Assembly: GCA_012515235.1 (NCBI GenBank)
Contig: JAAYYU010000113.1
Span: forward strand, 86,495 to 150,494
Direction: 5' to 3'
DNA: 64,000 nt
Source of the DNA: Candidatus Anammoximicrobium sp.
GTDB taxonomy: Bacteria; Planctomycetota; Planctomycetia; Pirellulales; Pirellulaceae
How positions within the stretch are numbered: position 1 is the first letter of the stretch; every line of letters starts with the position of its first letter. Under the pieces are notes generated by a model. The model made no database searches. It saw only the letters and a list, made by a program, of their open reading frames with translations, and was not told where the DNA came from. Of this stretch, positions 35,656-44,453 are shown piece after piece. A program made the position numbers and the translations under genes.

Positions 35656-36122
35656 TTCACGAGCAGTCCCGTTGGCGAGTCGGGAAGTTGCGCCGGCCAC
35701 CGCTGCTTGCCGGGCAAGGAGAAGCCAGACGCGGCAGAGAATCCGGCAACCGGCGGGCATCCGCCCGCCGGTTTTGTCGGCGTTGCCCGGCGTTCTGCCG
35801 CTGCCCCGTGTGCTTCACGTCGCGCGCGATCCGCGGGACAGCGGCCGATCCGGGCGGAGGGCCGCAGGATCGGCGAGCTGACAGCCTGTAGAAAAAAGGG
35901 AACAGGCATCTCGCGGCAGTCGTTTTTCGTTTAGTCTTTCCAAGGCAACTCGTTGGCAGCTCGCCGCCATGCTTCGGGCGACGAGGCCCGGTTCAGGCTA
36001 ACCAAGCGGCGCGCGGAATTCCAGTAGCGCCGGTTTTCGCGCAGCAAGACCGCTTGTCCAAGGCTCCGACGCTCTTGACGCGGCGAGGAACTTGGCGCGG
36101 CCCTCGGCGCGCCGGGGGCCGC
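35656..36122. other. Convergent intergenic region
   Basis: This 467-base gap between convergent genes holds the terminator at 35748-35777. From 35890 a stretch AGAAAAAAGGGAACAGGCAT resembles a degraded arm of the dispersed hairpin at 59883. Open frames here have no family resemblance. Confidence 0.5.
35748..35777 (+). terminator. Intrinsic terminator-like hairpin
   Basis: AACCGGCGGGC (35748-35758), a four-base loop ATCC and GCCCGCCGGTT (35763-35773) form a perfect 11-bp stem followed by a short T-rich run (TTTTG). It lies 93 bases downstream of the DUF1080 stop codon and is likely its transcription terminator. Confidence 0.75.
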
Positions 36123-37457
36123 TCAATCCGCTTCGATCTTGTACAGATGGCGCTGGCCTCGGAGGAACAATTCGCGGCCGACCACGACCGGCGACGCGTC
36201 GAGTCCTTCCGCCAGCCTGTTGGCGGCCAGCACGTCCCACGCGGGCTGGTTCTTGATGACCAGTGTGACGCCTTCGCGGCTGGGCAGGTACACGCGGTCG
36301 GCGGCCCCGACGGGCGAGGCATAGACGCTCTTCAGTTCCGGCAGCCGGACGCTGTCCCGCAGCGCGGCTCCCGACGCAGGATCGAGAATCTTGAGGATCG
36401 GCGAATTGGACTTGGTGACGAACAGGTGCCGGCCGTAGACCAGCGGCGACGGCACGTACGGCGCGTGGCTGTGCGATTGCCACACTACCTGCTGAGGATT
36501 GTCCGTTACATCTCCGCGGGAATCCAGTCGGATCGCCCGCACTTCGTTCTTTCCATGCCCGCTCATACAGATGACCAGATCGCCGTACGTCACGGGACAG
36601 GGAATCACGTTCGTGCTCAGGCCGCCGCACTCCCAGATGACCTCTCCGGTGGCCAGGTCGTAACTCATGATTCGGCGCGTGGCAGGCACAATCACTTGGG
36701 TTCGCCCGCCGTGCTCGATCACGCGCGGCGTGGACCAACTCGTGACCTCCCGGCGGTCGACGCGCCACTTCGTTTCGCCCGTCGCCGCGTCCAGGACCGC
36801 CAGGAACGATTGGCCCTCGTGGTCCCAGTTGACAATCAGCCGGTCGCCGTACAGCACCGGCGACGCGCCTTCGCCCCAGCCGAAGCGGGTCACCATCTCG
36901 CCCAGGTCGCGGTCCCAGATCGGCTGACCGTCCACATCGTAACAGAAGATCCCGTGGGAGCCGAACGAGACGTACAGTCGGCGGCCGTCGGTGGTCGGCG
37001 AAGCCGAAGCGTAGGTGTTGGTCGAGTGCCGTCCTTCGTGCGGCAGGACTTCACAGGCCACTCGCTGCCAGCGCGTTTGCCCCGTCGCACGATCGAGGCA
37101 GAGCACGACGAACTGGTAGTACGCCATGGGCCGGGGCGTCTTATAGCCGCCGGGCGGTTCGGCTTTCGGCGGTTCGAGCGTGGCGACTTCGCGATCCGTC
37201 TTCACGGCGGACAGCACGAAGATCCGGTCGCCCCAAAGGATCGGCGTGGCGTGGCCCTCGCCGGGGATTGCCGTCTTCCAGCGGACGTTCTGTTCCTCGT
37301 CCCAGTGGACCGGCGGATCGCCGAGGGGCGACAGACCGTCCGCGCGAGGACCGCGCCACTGGTGCCAATGCTTCAAGCACTCCGCTTGAAAACTGTCGCC
37401 CAGACAGGCCGACACGGCAAGCCAACAGACGACGGCCGGCAGGAGGCATTTAATCAT
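36123..37457 (-). CDS. Secreted PQQ-like beta-propeller protein
   Basis: This 444-residue protein has a short signal peptide (IKCLLPAVVCWLAVSACLG) and then a full propeller: HWHQWRGPRADGLSP at the first blade, then WKTAIPGEGHATPILWGDRI, TRWQRVACEV, PIWDRDLGEMVTRF, TKWRVDRREVTSWSTPRVIE and VIWECGGLSTNVI. These PQQ-type Trp-containing repeats are typical of planctomycete outer-membrane-assembly (BamB-like) or quinoprotein-like proteins. There is no Cys disulfide signature of alcohol dehydrogenases, so an enzymatic role is doubtful. The ATG at 37457 follows GGGAA. The LolA-like gene lies 93 bases upstream on the same strand and may be cotranscribed. Confidence 0.87.
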   Translation of the reverse strand: MIKCLLPAVVCWLAVSACLGDSFQAECLKHWHQWRGPRADGLSPLGDPPVHWDEEQNVRWKTAIPGEGHATPILWGDRIFVLSAVKTDREVATLEPPKAEPPGGYKTPRPMAYYQFVVLCLDRATGQTRWQRVACEVLPHEGRHSTNTYASASPTTDGRRLYVSFGSHGIFCYDVDGQPIWDRDLGEMVTRFGWGEGASPVLYGDRLIVNWDHEGQSFLAVLDAATGETKWRVDRREVTSWSTPRVIEHGGRTQVIVPATRRIMSYDLATGEVIWECGGLSTNVIPCPVTYGDLVICMSGHGKNEVRAIRLDSRGDVTDNPQQVVWQSHSHAPYVPSPLVYGRHLFVTKSNSPILKILDPASGAALRDSVRLPELKSVYASPVGAADRVYLPSREGVTLVIKNQPAWDVLAANRLAEGLDASPVVVGRELFLRGQRHLYKIEAD

Positions 37458-37550
37458 GGTCGGTTCCCGTCTTGCGTGAACGGTGGGGTCTTCGAGGCCT
37501 CTTGGACACCGGTCCTTCAGAGGCCGCCTTGGGTCGCGCACGGCGGATTC

Positions 37551-38549
37551 TCAGTCCGACGGACGTTCGTCTGGCCGCTCCGGCACGAGGCTGGCCAGGT
37601 ACCGATCCGTGTAATCCGCGACTTCCTGGTTCCCAGGTTGATAGATGAACAGCCGATCGTCCAGATCCTCTCGCTGTTGGAACTCGGTTATTTCCAGCAC
37701 GACCAGGGGACGTGCGGCGGCATTCTGGTCCCCCGCCGACTCGGCCGGTTGCCGCCGATACTCGATGCGATACGGCAACAAGTCGCTCTGTCCGAGCACG
37801 AGCCGCACCTCCGTCGGCAAGTGGGCCGGCAACTGGCGCGGGTCGGCGGGGTTGACCTTCGCCGTTTGGGGCTTCCACTCGGGCGGAAGGCTGGCGAGTT
37901 TGTCTGCTTTCCAGCGTCCCTCCAGGACCCACATGGCCGCTTGGTCCGAGCGCACGGCCTGAGGCGGAGAGAACTGAAAGTGCTCGGCCAGCGCGGCGAT
38001 CAGCCCTGGCAGGCCCCCCCTCGCCAACCAGTCGGTCGTGACCTCCGGCCGGGCCGGCTGGCCACGCTGCGGCAGGGCCGCCCGGAGCCGTTCCAGGTCG
38101 ACCCGTCCCAACGACGTGCCGCCGGGCAGATCGCGGCGGATCCAGAGAAAGCGGCCGTCCGCGACCTGCTGCAGCGACGACAGCTGGCTGCCCACCTGCA
38201 GCTTCAGTTCCAGCCGCAGCAGCAGACCTTGCGGCGACCGCTTCTGCAGATACGAGCCCGCCCCGGACAACTCCTGGCCGAACAGCTGGACCCGCTGGCG
38301 AAATCGGGCTTCTAGCGACGGCGTCCCGGCCAGTTGAGCGGCGGCGCGGTTCAGCAGCGTCTGGCTGTCTGCCGCCGGTTCGTCGGCGCTGGCGGCGGCC
38401 GAAACCGGGCCGAGTGGGCCCAGTGTTGCCAGCAGCGCCAGCAAGCTCGTCCGGGTGAAGTTGTGCCGACTAAGTCCAGATGTTGGGATTGTACGGGTTT
38501 TTCCAAAGAAACGTGTTGTACGGAGCCGAACATTAACCCACGTAGACAT
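37551..38549 (-). CDS. LolA-like secreted protein
   Basis: This 332-residue protein has an export signal after a long basic N-terminus (residues ~30-52, TSLLALLATLGPLGPVSAAA). The mature part begins SQTLLNRAAAQLAGTPSLEA, then RFRQRVQLFGQELSGAGSYL, a pattern like outer-membrane lipoprotein carrier (LolA) folds. EITEFQQREDLDDRLFIYQP near the end resembles the closing strand of such proteins. Function is not known; binding of a lipid or lipoprotein is only an analogy. GGTGG precedes the ATG at 38549. It is divergent from the surface-protein operon. Confidence 0.7.
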   Translation of the reverse strand: MSTWVNVRLRTTRFFGKTRTIPTSGLSRHNFTRTSLLALLATLGPLGPVSAAASADEPAADSQTLLNRAAAQLAGTPSLEARFRQRVQLFGQELSGAGSYLQKRSPQGLLLRLELKLQVGSQLSSLQQVADGRFLWIRRDLPGGTSLGRVDLERLRAALPQRGQPARPEVTTDWLARGGLPGLIAALAEHFQFSPPQAVRSDQAAMWVLEGRWKADKLASLPPEWKPQTAKVNPADPRQLPAHLPTEVRLVLGQSDLLPYRIEYRRQPAESAGDQNAAARPLVVLEITEFQQREDLDDRLFIYQPGNQEVADYTDRYLASLVPERPDERPSD

Positions 38550-38728
38550 ATTCCACCGTAGACCGTTCCAAAACGCCGCCCCAGGGGCGAGGCAGACGGC
38601 GGCGATTGTAAGACCGCTGGGCGGTAAGGTCTACGCCAATCGGAAAGGGTCCCGGGGGGAGGTCGTCACCCGGCGGGAACTGCTGGAAACCGTAGCGGAC
38701 TGCGGGTTTGGTCCGGAGGGGGAACGCG

Positions 38729-39895
38729 ATGAAGATTCGACTTTGCATGTGGGTCTCATGTTGGGCCGCCATGTTGACGGCCCTGGGTTGTGTGACGCCC
38801 ATCGAGCACAACCTGCCGCCCGCGGAGCAATTGATGCATCCCGGACCGGGCGTCGATGGTCCTGGACCGGGAGTCATGCGCCCGCCGGCCACGCCCTTTC
38901 CGGTGATGACGGGGATGCTGGGGATGACGCCTGCGGCGTCGCCGAACGTGCAGATTTTGTTCGCCAAACCGGAAGGCATGCAGGTGCGTTGGGACGTCGC
39001 CAGCGAAGGCGGCTTTGATTCGACGCCGCTGGTGGCTCCCGGCCGGCAGAACTTCCCCCAGGGCGCGATCTATCGCTTGAAACTCACCAATATCATGGGA
39101 CGCGAAGGCGTCGAGCTGTATCCCACGCTGGAGATCGGCCCCACGACGCCCCGCACCGAGGCCTACCTGGCGCACAACGCGATCCCCGTCCAGTTCACGG
39201 AAGAGGATTTCGATCAGGTGCTGACGGGCAATTTCGTCACCAAGGTGATCTATCTGCCCGACCCGGAATTCCAGGAACTGGCCCTGGCGGGCGTCGAGAC
39301 GCTGGTCAGCACGCGACTGGACCCGGGCACCGACCCGATCACCGAGGCGGACCGGCGGGGAGCGATCCTGGCGGTCGTTCGCCTGGGCAACAAGGACGTG
39401 GAGCTGCCGGGAGCCGACGGCAATGCGACGCCGTCGATCCCGGGCGTGCAGCCTAACGGCGGCGTCATGCCGACCTCCTACACGAGCACCTGCCCTGGCC
39501 CCTACGGAGCGATGCCGATGGCCGGCGGCATGGCCGGCTATCCCGCCGCGATGGGCCCGACCGGACTGCTGCCGCAGAACGTGGCCGGCATCACGGCTCC
39601 GGAGTGGGGCATGCCGTCCAGCGGCACGCCGATCGGCTTGCCCGGACCGCCGCACATCCCGTACGGCGGCCCGGCGGGCTTGCGGCAGCACACCATGAAA
39701 AACTACACGCATACCCAGATTCCGGAGCCGACCAAGCACGTCACGATCGGCGTGCGCCAGATGCCGGGCTACAGCTATCCGATGCCTCCGAACCGAGTCC
39801 ACATCACGGAGCAGTCGGTGTATCCGTCGCAGCCCTACAGCCAGCCGCGCGTGTTGCGGCACGAACTGCTGCCCAGCGAGCAGAGTTGCCAGTGA
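38729..39895 (+). CDS. Surface lipoprotein, paralogue 1
   Basis: The 388-residue protein has a lipoprotein signal with lipobox LTALGC (Cys21), so it should be anchored to a membrane. A conserved domain at ~75-230 (YRLKLTNIMGREGVELYPTL, AIPVQFTEEDFDQVLTGNFV, TKVIYLPDPEFQ) is shared with the next gene. The C-terminal ~140 residues are rich in Pro, Gly and Met (GPYGAMPMAGGMAGYPAAMG) and likely extended. GGAGGGGG precedes the ATG at 38729. It is the first gene of a three-gene run of secreted proteins. I do not recognise the family beyond its planctomycete flavour. Confidence 0.75.
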   Translation: MKIRLCMWVSCWAAMLTALGCVTPIEHNLPPAEQLMHPGPGVDGPGPGVMRPPATPFPVMTGMLGMTPAASPNVQILFAKPEGMQVRWDVASEGGFDSTPLVAPGRQNFPQGAIYRLKLTNIMGREGVELYPTLEIGPTTPRTEAYLAHNAIPVQFTEEDFDQVLTGNFVTKVIYLPDPEFQELALAGVETLVSTRLDPGTDPITEADRRGAILAVVRLGNKDVELPGADGNATPSIPGVQPNGGVMPTSYTSTCPGPYGAMPMAGGMAGYPAAMGPTGLLPQNVAGITAPEWGMPSSGTPIGLPGPPHIPYGGPAGLRQHTMKNYTHTQIPEPTKHVTIGVRQMPGYSYPMPPNRVHITEQSVYPSQPYSQPRVLRHELLPSEQSCQ

Positions 39896-40002
39896 AGAAG
39901 GAGTTCGACCTGGGATCTTGCAACGCGGCAAGATTCCAGGTCTCAGGCCGAGAGCCGAGGTCCGACACGCCCAGCCGACAATCTTGAGTTTCCAATTCTG
40001 CC

Positions 40003-40809
40003 ATGTCCGTTCACGGGTTCACAAAACCGGGTCCCAACCACAGTGCGGCCGCCCGTCGGACTTGGGTCTGGCGAGCGGCGTGCTGCTTGTTGCTGTCGGC
40101 CGGCGCGGCCAGCGTTGCGTTCGGACAACGTGAACCCAACCACTACTTCCATTCCAGCCGCCTGCCGCCAGGCACGATCGGCCCGAGCCAACTGTTGCGT
40201 GGCGGAGCCCTGGCCGGCTATTTCCAGCCGGTCGAGATCCGCGGGCCCGAAGGCCTGGAAGTCTCCGTCGCCGTCGAAGGCCAGTTTGATTCGCCGCAGC
40301 CCGCACCTGCGACGTTCGGGATGCTGATCGGCCCCGTGTACCGTCTGAAGATCACCCGCATTCCGCGGAACGAAGGGTTCGAGGTGTACCCGACGATCGA
40401 GGTCATCAACCGCCTGTATCCGCCACCGGGGCTGGAAAATCACTTCCCGATCCCCGTGCATTTCACGCTGGAAGAACTGGAACTGGCCCTGTCGGGACGC
40501 CTGGTGACCCGCGTCATCTACTTGGAAGATCCCCAGTCGGCGCTGCCGGTCCCCGACACGCTGGAGGAACAGCGTTATTACGAGGTCCGCTGCGACGCAG
40601 ATCCGCTGAAAGCCGCCGACCGTTTGGGGCGGCCCGTCGCGATTATGCGGATGGGTTCGAGGACGCCCGAAGTCGACAGCCAATCGCAGCGGTTCTTGTT
40701 CCATTGTCCGCCGCTGGCAAAGTTGGACCGGCCGGCGCCGCTGCCGGCGCTGCGTTCCGGCATCGAAGAAGTACAGCCGCCTGTGCCCAGGTTGGATCGC
40801 TCGAGGTAG
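40003..40809 (+). CDS. Secreted protein, paralogue 2
   Basis: The 268-residue protein has an internal signal peptide (ACCLLLSAGAASVAFG). Residues ~110-190 match the previous protein: YRLKITRIPRNEGFEVYPTI, IPVHFTLEELELALSGRLV and TRVIYLEDPQSA. No lipobox is seen, so it may be periplasmic. It has no Pro/Met-rich tail. The gene lies 107 bases after paralogue 1 and ends two bases before the TTG start of the next gene. It lacks a clear ribosome-binding site, so the exact start is less certain. Confidence 0.72.
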   Translation: MSVHGFTKPGPNHSAAARRTWVWRAACCLLLSAGAASVAFGQREPNHYFHSSRLPPGTIGPSQLLRGGALAGYFQPVEIRGPEGLEVSVAVEGQFDSPQPAPATFGMLIGPVYRLKITRIPRNEGFEVYPTIEVINRLYPPPGLENHFPIPVHFTLEELELALSGRLVTRVIYLEDPQSALPVPDTLEEQRYYEVRCDADPLKAADRLGRPVAIMRMGSRTPEVDSQSQRFLFHCPPLAKLDRPAPLPALRSGIEEVQPPVPRLDRSR

Positions 40810-40811
40810 CC

Positions 40812-42128
40812 TTGAACAGAACCGGACATCCCACGCACGCGGAACTGCTGCCCGAAGCCCTGCTTCGGCGATTTCGGCCCCGGCGACTGCTGGCCGCCGC
40901 GCTGCTGATCACCTGCTGTTCCTGCCAGGCCGTGCCGCCCGCCGGCCACCAACCGCGTCAGCCCTTGGGAACCGCCGCGGCAACCCCGCCGGCCGGAAGA
41001 ATGCCCGGCGGCAACCTGGCGGCGGCGGACTACGGCGTGCAACTCGCCGCGTACGCTCCGGCCGACCTGCCTGCCAGCGCCTGGACCGGAGCGCGCGAGT
41101 TCGGTTCCGCGCCCGGCATGGGGGCCGGAACCTGCCCGCCCTGTCCGGCCTGTGAACCGCCCGCCGGATTCGCGGCTCCACCGAACCCTTGGCGGCCGCC
41201 CGGCATTTCCGGTCACTGGCCCGGCAACGAGTACCTGTGCGACGGAGGAGACCAGGGCGCCCAGGTCGAGGTCATGCGGGATCGGACCATCCTGGGGCTC
41301 GACCGGGAGGACACCGTGGCTCAATACGACACGGTGGACGGGCGGACGGAGGTCAAAGCCTCCAACCCCGTGTGCCTGTACGCTCCCCGGTTCGCCGCCG
41401 TGCGACAGGTGTCCGGGTTGCTCGCGCACGAGGGTCACGACCGCTTGGCCGGCGTGGCGCTGCCCTTGCTGCCCGGCTCGCAGGAACAACGCGGCGTGCC
41501 GACCACGGTGCTGCAGCCGGTCGAACCGGAACGCTATGTGGGCACCGATTCGCCGCACGCTTTCCGGGAACGCGTCCGTGGAGAATCCGTGGACGGATCG
41601 CAACCGTTGGCCAAGCTGGTCAATCGCTTCCGCGCGTACGAGGACTTCCGCATCATCCGCACGGGCGCTTTCGACAACGCGGAGAAAGCCCGCCTGGCCC
41701 AGCAGCTCGACGCGGCCCTGGTCTGGAGCGAGAATCAAGCGGTCCAAGTGACGATCGAAAAGGTCACGGCTGTCCTGGCCGCCAACGACGTCGGGCTGCA
41801 ATCCGTCTACCGCTATGAACTGCCGCCGGGCAAGCCGCGGCTGCGGGTCGTCAAGGTGGCCTCGAAGAAGTCGGCCCAGCCCGGCGAAGAAGTGGAATTC
41901 ACCATCCGCTTCGACAACGTAGGCGATCAGACCGTCGGCAACGTCACGCTGGTGGACAGCCTGACGACGCGGCTCCAGTACGTCCCCGACACCGCCCAGT
42001 GCAGCCTGGAGGCGAGATTCCACACCCAGGAAAACGAGGCCGAATCGCTTGTCCTGCGGTGGGAGATCAGAAGCCCGCTGAAAGTGGGCGAGGGCGGCGT
42101 CATCCGCTTCACCTGCCGCGTCCGATAG
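40812..42128 (+). CDS. Secreted DUF11-like protein, TTG start
   Basis: The 438-residue protein follows paralogue 2 with a two-base gap. TTG at 40812 is chosen because GAGG lies 5 bases upstream, it comes directly after the previous stop codon, and it puts the signal (RRLLAAALLITCCSCQ) near the N-terminus. LITCCSC could act as a lipobox. The C-terminal ~110 residues, LRVVKVASKKSAQPGEEVEF and then NVGDQTVGNVTLVDSLTTRL, are a DUF11-type beta-sandwich repeat used in surface proteins. The middle is unrecognised. The three genes together suggest a cell-envelope complex. Confidence 0.72.
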   Translation: MNRTGHPTHAELLPEALLRRFRPRRLLAAALLITCCSCQAVPPAGHQPRQPLGTAAATPPAGRMPGGNLAAADYGVQLAAYAPADLPASAWTGAREFGSAPGMGAGTCPPCPACEPPAGFAAPPNPWRPPGISGHWPGNEYLCDGGDQGAQVEVMRDRTILGLDREDTVAQYDTVDGRTEVKASNPVCLYAPRFAAVRQVSGLLAHEGHDRLAGVALPLLPGSQEQRGVPTTVLQPVEPERYVGTDSPHAFRERVRGESVDGSQPLAKLVNRFRAYEDFRIIRTGAFDNAEKARLAQQLDAALVWSENQAVQVTIEKVTAVLAANDVGLQSVYRYELPPGKPRLRVVKVASKKSAQPGEEVEFTIRFDNVGDQTVGNVTLVDSLTTRLQYVPDTAQCSLEARFHTQENEAESLVLRWEIRSPLKVGEGGVIRFTCRVR

Positions 42129-42324
42129 CCGGCCTGTCCGATAGCCGGCGCCGTCGAATGGCCGGCCCGATTGCCGCCCGCATCGCCCAATCGCTTGCCG
42201 TCGGCCTTGCCCCCTAGTTGCCCCAAGACTTGGCCTAGATTACCCTATAACCTGCCCCAGGTTCTCAGGGCACCGCCTTGTCCATCGGGGTTCCACACGC
42301 TTTTCTGCCAAGGAGTACGCACAG

Positions 42325-44289
42325 ATGGCCGTTGTATCGACCACGGAAACCGGCGGCAAACTCATTCCGCCACCCGAAAACTTTGCCGGCAAAGCTCACT
42401 GTCCCTCGTTCGAGGCCTATCAGGACATGTACCAGCGGTCCATTCAGGACCCAGAGGGCTTTTGGGGCGACATTGCGGAGGACTTTGTCTGGAATAAGAA
42501 ATGGGAAAAAGTCCGCGACTACACGTTCGAGGGCAACGTCAACATCAAATGGTTCATCGGCGGCAAGACCAACATCAGCGTCAATGCCCTGGATCGGCAT
42601 CTGGAAGAACGCGGGGACCAACCGGCGATCATCTGGGAAGGCAACGAACCGACGGAACAGTGCATCATGACCTACCGGCAGATGCACAGCGACGTCTGCA
42701 AGTTCGCCAACGTGCTCAAATCGCTGGGAGTCAAGAAAGGCGATCGCGTCTGCCTGTACTTGCAGATGATCCCGCAGTTGCCCATCGCCATGCTCGCCTG
42801 TGCCCGGATCGGCGCGATCCATTCGGTCGTGTTCGGCGCGTTCAGTGAAGATTCGCTCCGCGACCGCATCCAGGATTCGGCGTGCAAACTCCTGGTGACG
42901 CAGGACACGGCTTACCGGGGCAAGAAGCATGATATCCCGATGAAGACCAAAGCCGACGCGGCCTTGGCCGAGTGCCCCAGCATCGAGAAGGTCGTGGTGG
43001 TCAAACGCACGGGCGTGGAAGTGCCCATGCAGTCCGGGCGGGACTACTGGTGGGACGAGGCCCTGGCCGCAGCCGACCCGCATTGCGAACCCGAATGGAT
43101 GGACGCCGAAGATCCGCTGTTCATTCTGTACACCTCCGGTTCGACCGGCAAGCCGAAGGGCGTGTTGCACACCACGGGCGGTTACATGGTCTACACCGCC
43201 ACGACGTTCAAGTACATCTTCGATTACCAGGAAGGCGACATCTGGTGGTGTACCGCCGACATCGGCTGGGTCACGGGCCACTCTTACATTGTCTATGGCC
43301 CGCTGTGTACGGGCGCCATCAGCGTGATGTTCGAAGGCATCCCCACCTATCCCGACGCGGGACGCTTCTGGGACGTGATCGACAAGTATAAGATCACCCA
43401 GTTCTACACGGCCCCGACGGCGATCCGGGCCCTGATGCGCGAGGGCGAGGCGCACATCACGAAACGGGATCTGTCCAGCCTGAAACTGCTGGGCTCCGTC
43501 GGCGAACCCATCAATCCCGAAGTCTGGCTGTGGTACTGGCGGTTGGTCGGCAAGGAACGGTGCCCGGTGGTCGACACCTGGTGGCAGACCGAGACGGGCG
43601 GCATCCTGATCACGCCGCTGCCCGGCGCGCATACGCTCAAGCCCGGCAGCGCCAGTCGCCCCTTCTTCGGCGTCGAGCCAATCGTCCTGGACGATCAGGG
43701 CAATCCGGTTCCGGACGGCACCTCCGGCAAGTTGTGCATCTCCAAGCCCTGGCCCGGCATCATGCGGACCACGTACGGAGACCATGACCGGTTCATCCAG
43801 ACGTATTTCAGCGCCTACAAGGGAATGTACTTCACGGGCGATGGGGCCCGCCGCGACGCCGACGGCGATTACTGGCTGTTGGGCCGCGTGGACGACGTGA
43901 TCAACGTCTCCGGCCACCGCCTGGGGACGGCCGAGGTGGAAAGCGCGTTGGTCAGCCATCCTGCGGTTGCCGAAGCCGCCGTCGTCGGTTATCCGCACGA
44001 CATCAAGGGGCAAGGCATCTACGCCTATGTCACGCTCAAGACGGGCATCGAACCGACGGAAGAGTTGCGGACCAAGTTGATCAAGCACGTCCGCGAGGAG
44101 ATCGGGCCGATCGCGACGCCGGACGTGCTTCAATGGGCGCCGGGGCTGCCCAAGACTCGCAGCGGCAAGATCATGCGTCGCATCCTGCGGAAGATCGCCG
44201 AGAACGAGGTGGACAAGGTGGGCGACATCACCACGCTGGCCGATCCGTCCGTCGTGGAGCACTTGGTGGCCAACCGGCCGAAAGCTTAG
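42325..44289 (+). CDS. acs: Acetyl-CoA synthetase (AMP-forming)
   Basis: The enzyme activates acetate to acetyl-CoA through acetyl-AMP. The 654-residue length is typical of bacterial Acs. Signatures are the P-loop-like [12 protein letters not shown] at 269, [51 protein letters not shown] and the C-terminal [12 protein letters not shown] in which Lys615 is the likely regulatory acetylation site. AAGGAG precedes the ATG at 42325. It heads a run of three acetate/CoA genes; a GNAT domain in the third could acetylate Acs, which is inference. Confidence 0.97.
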   Translation: MAVVSTTETGGKLIPPPENFAGKAHCPSFEAYQDMYQRSIQDPEGFWGDIAEDFVWNKKWEKVRDYTFEGNVNIKWFIGGKTNISVNALDRHLEERGDQPAIIWEGNEPTEQCIMTYRQMHSDVCKFANVLKSLGVKKGDRVCLYLQMIPQLPIAMLACARIGAIHSVVFGAFSEDSLRDRIQDSACKLLVTQDTAYRGKKHDIPMKTKADAALAECPSIEKVVVVKRTGVEVPMQSGRDYWWDEALAAADPHCEPEWMDAEDPLFILYTSGSTGKPKGVLHTTGGYMVYTATTFKYIFDYQEGDIWWCTADIGWVTGHSYIVYGPLCTGAISVMFEGIPTYPDAGRFWDVIDKYKITQFYTAPTAIRALMREGEAHITKRDLSSLKLLGSVGEPINPEVWLWYWRLVGKERCPVVDTWWQTETGGILITPLPGAHTLKPGSASRPFFGVEPIVLDDQGNPVPDGTSGKLCISKPWPGIMRTTYGDHDRFIQTYFSAYKGMYFTGDGARRDADGDYWLLGRVDDVINVSGHRLGTAEVESALVSHPAVAEAAVVGYPHDIKGQGIYAYVTLKTGIEPTEELRTKLIKHVREEIGPIATPDVLQWAPGLPKTRSGKIMRRILRKIAENEVDKVGDITTLADPSVVEHLVANRPKA

Positions 44290-44453
44290 ACGCAGACGAG
44301 AGACGTGGCGAGAAGCCCGGCTGCTGGACACGGGCCGGGCTTCCTCGCCCCCTTCTCGAGCGATGACTTTCCAAGCGTTTGGCAAGGTGTTTCTTTAGAC
44401 CAGGGGCAATCTGTCCGACGTGACCGCGGACCACTTTTTTGAACGGAGAATCC

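Noticed and set aside
42130..42324. Promoter or sigma-54 site upstream of acs
   Set aside because: TATAAC near 42246 lacks a -35 at proper spacing and no GG-N10-GC pattern was convincing.
44345..44395. Fifth copy of the inverted-repeat element (TTCTCGAGCGATGAC)
   Set aside because: Only one arm is partly similar; the opposite end and the interior are absent.
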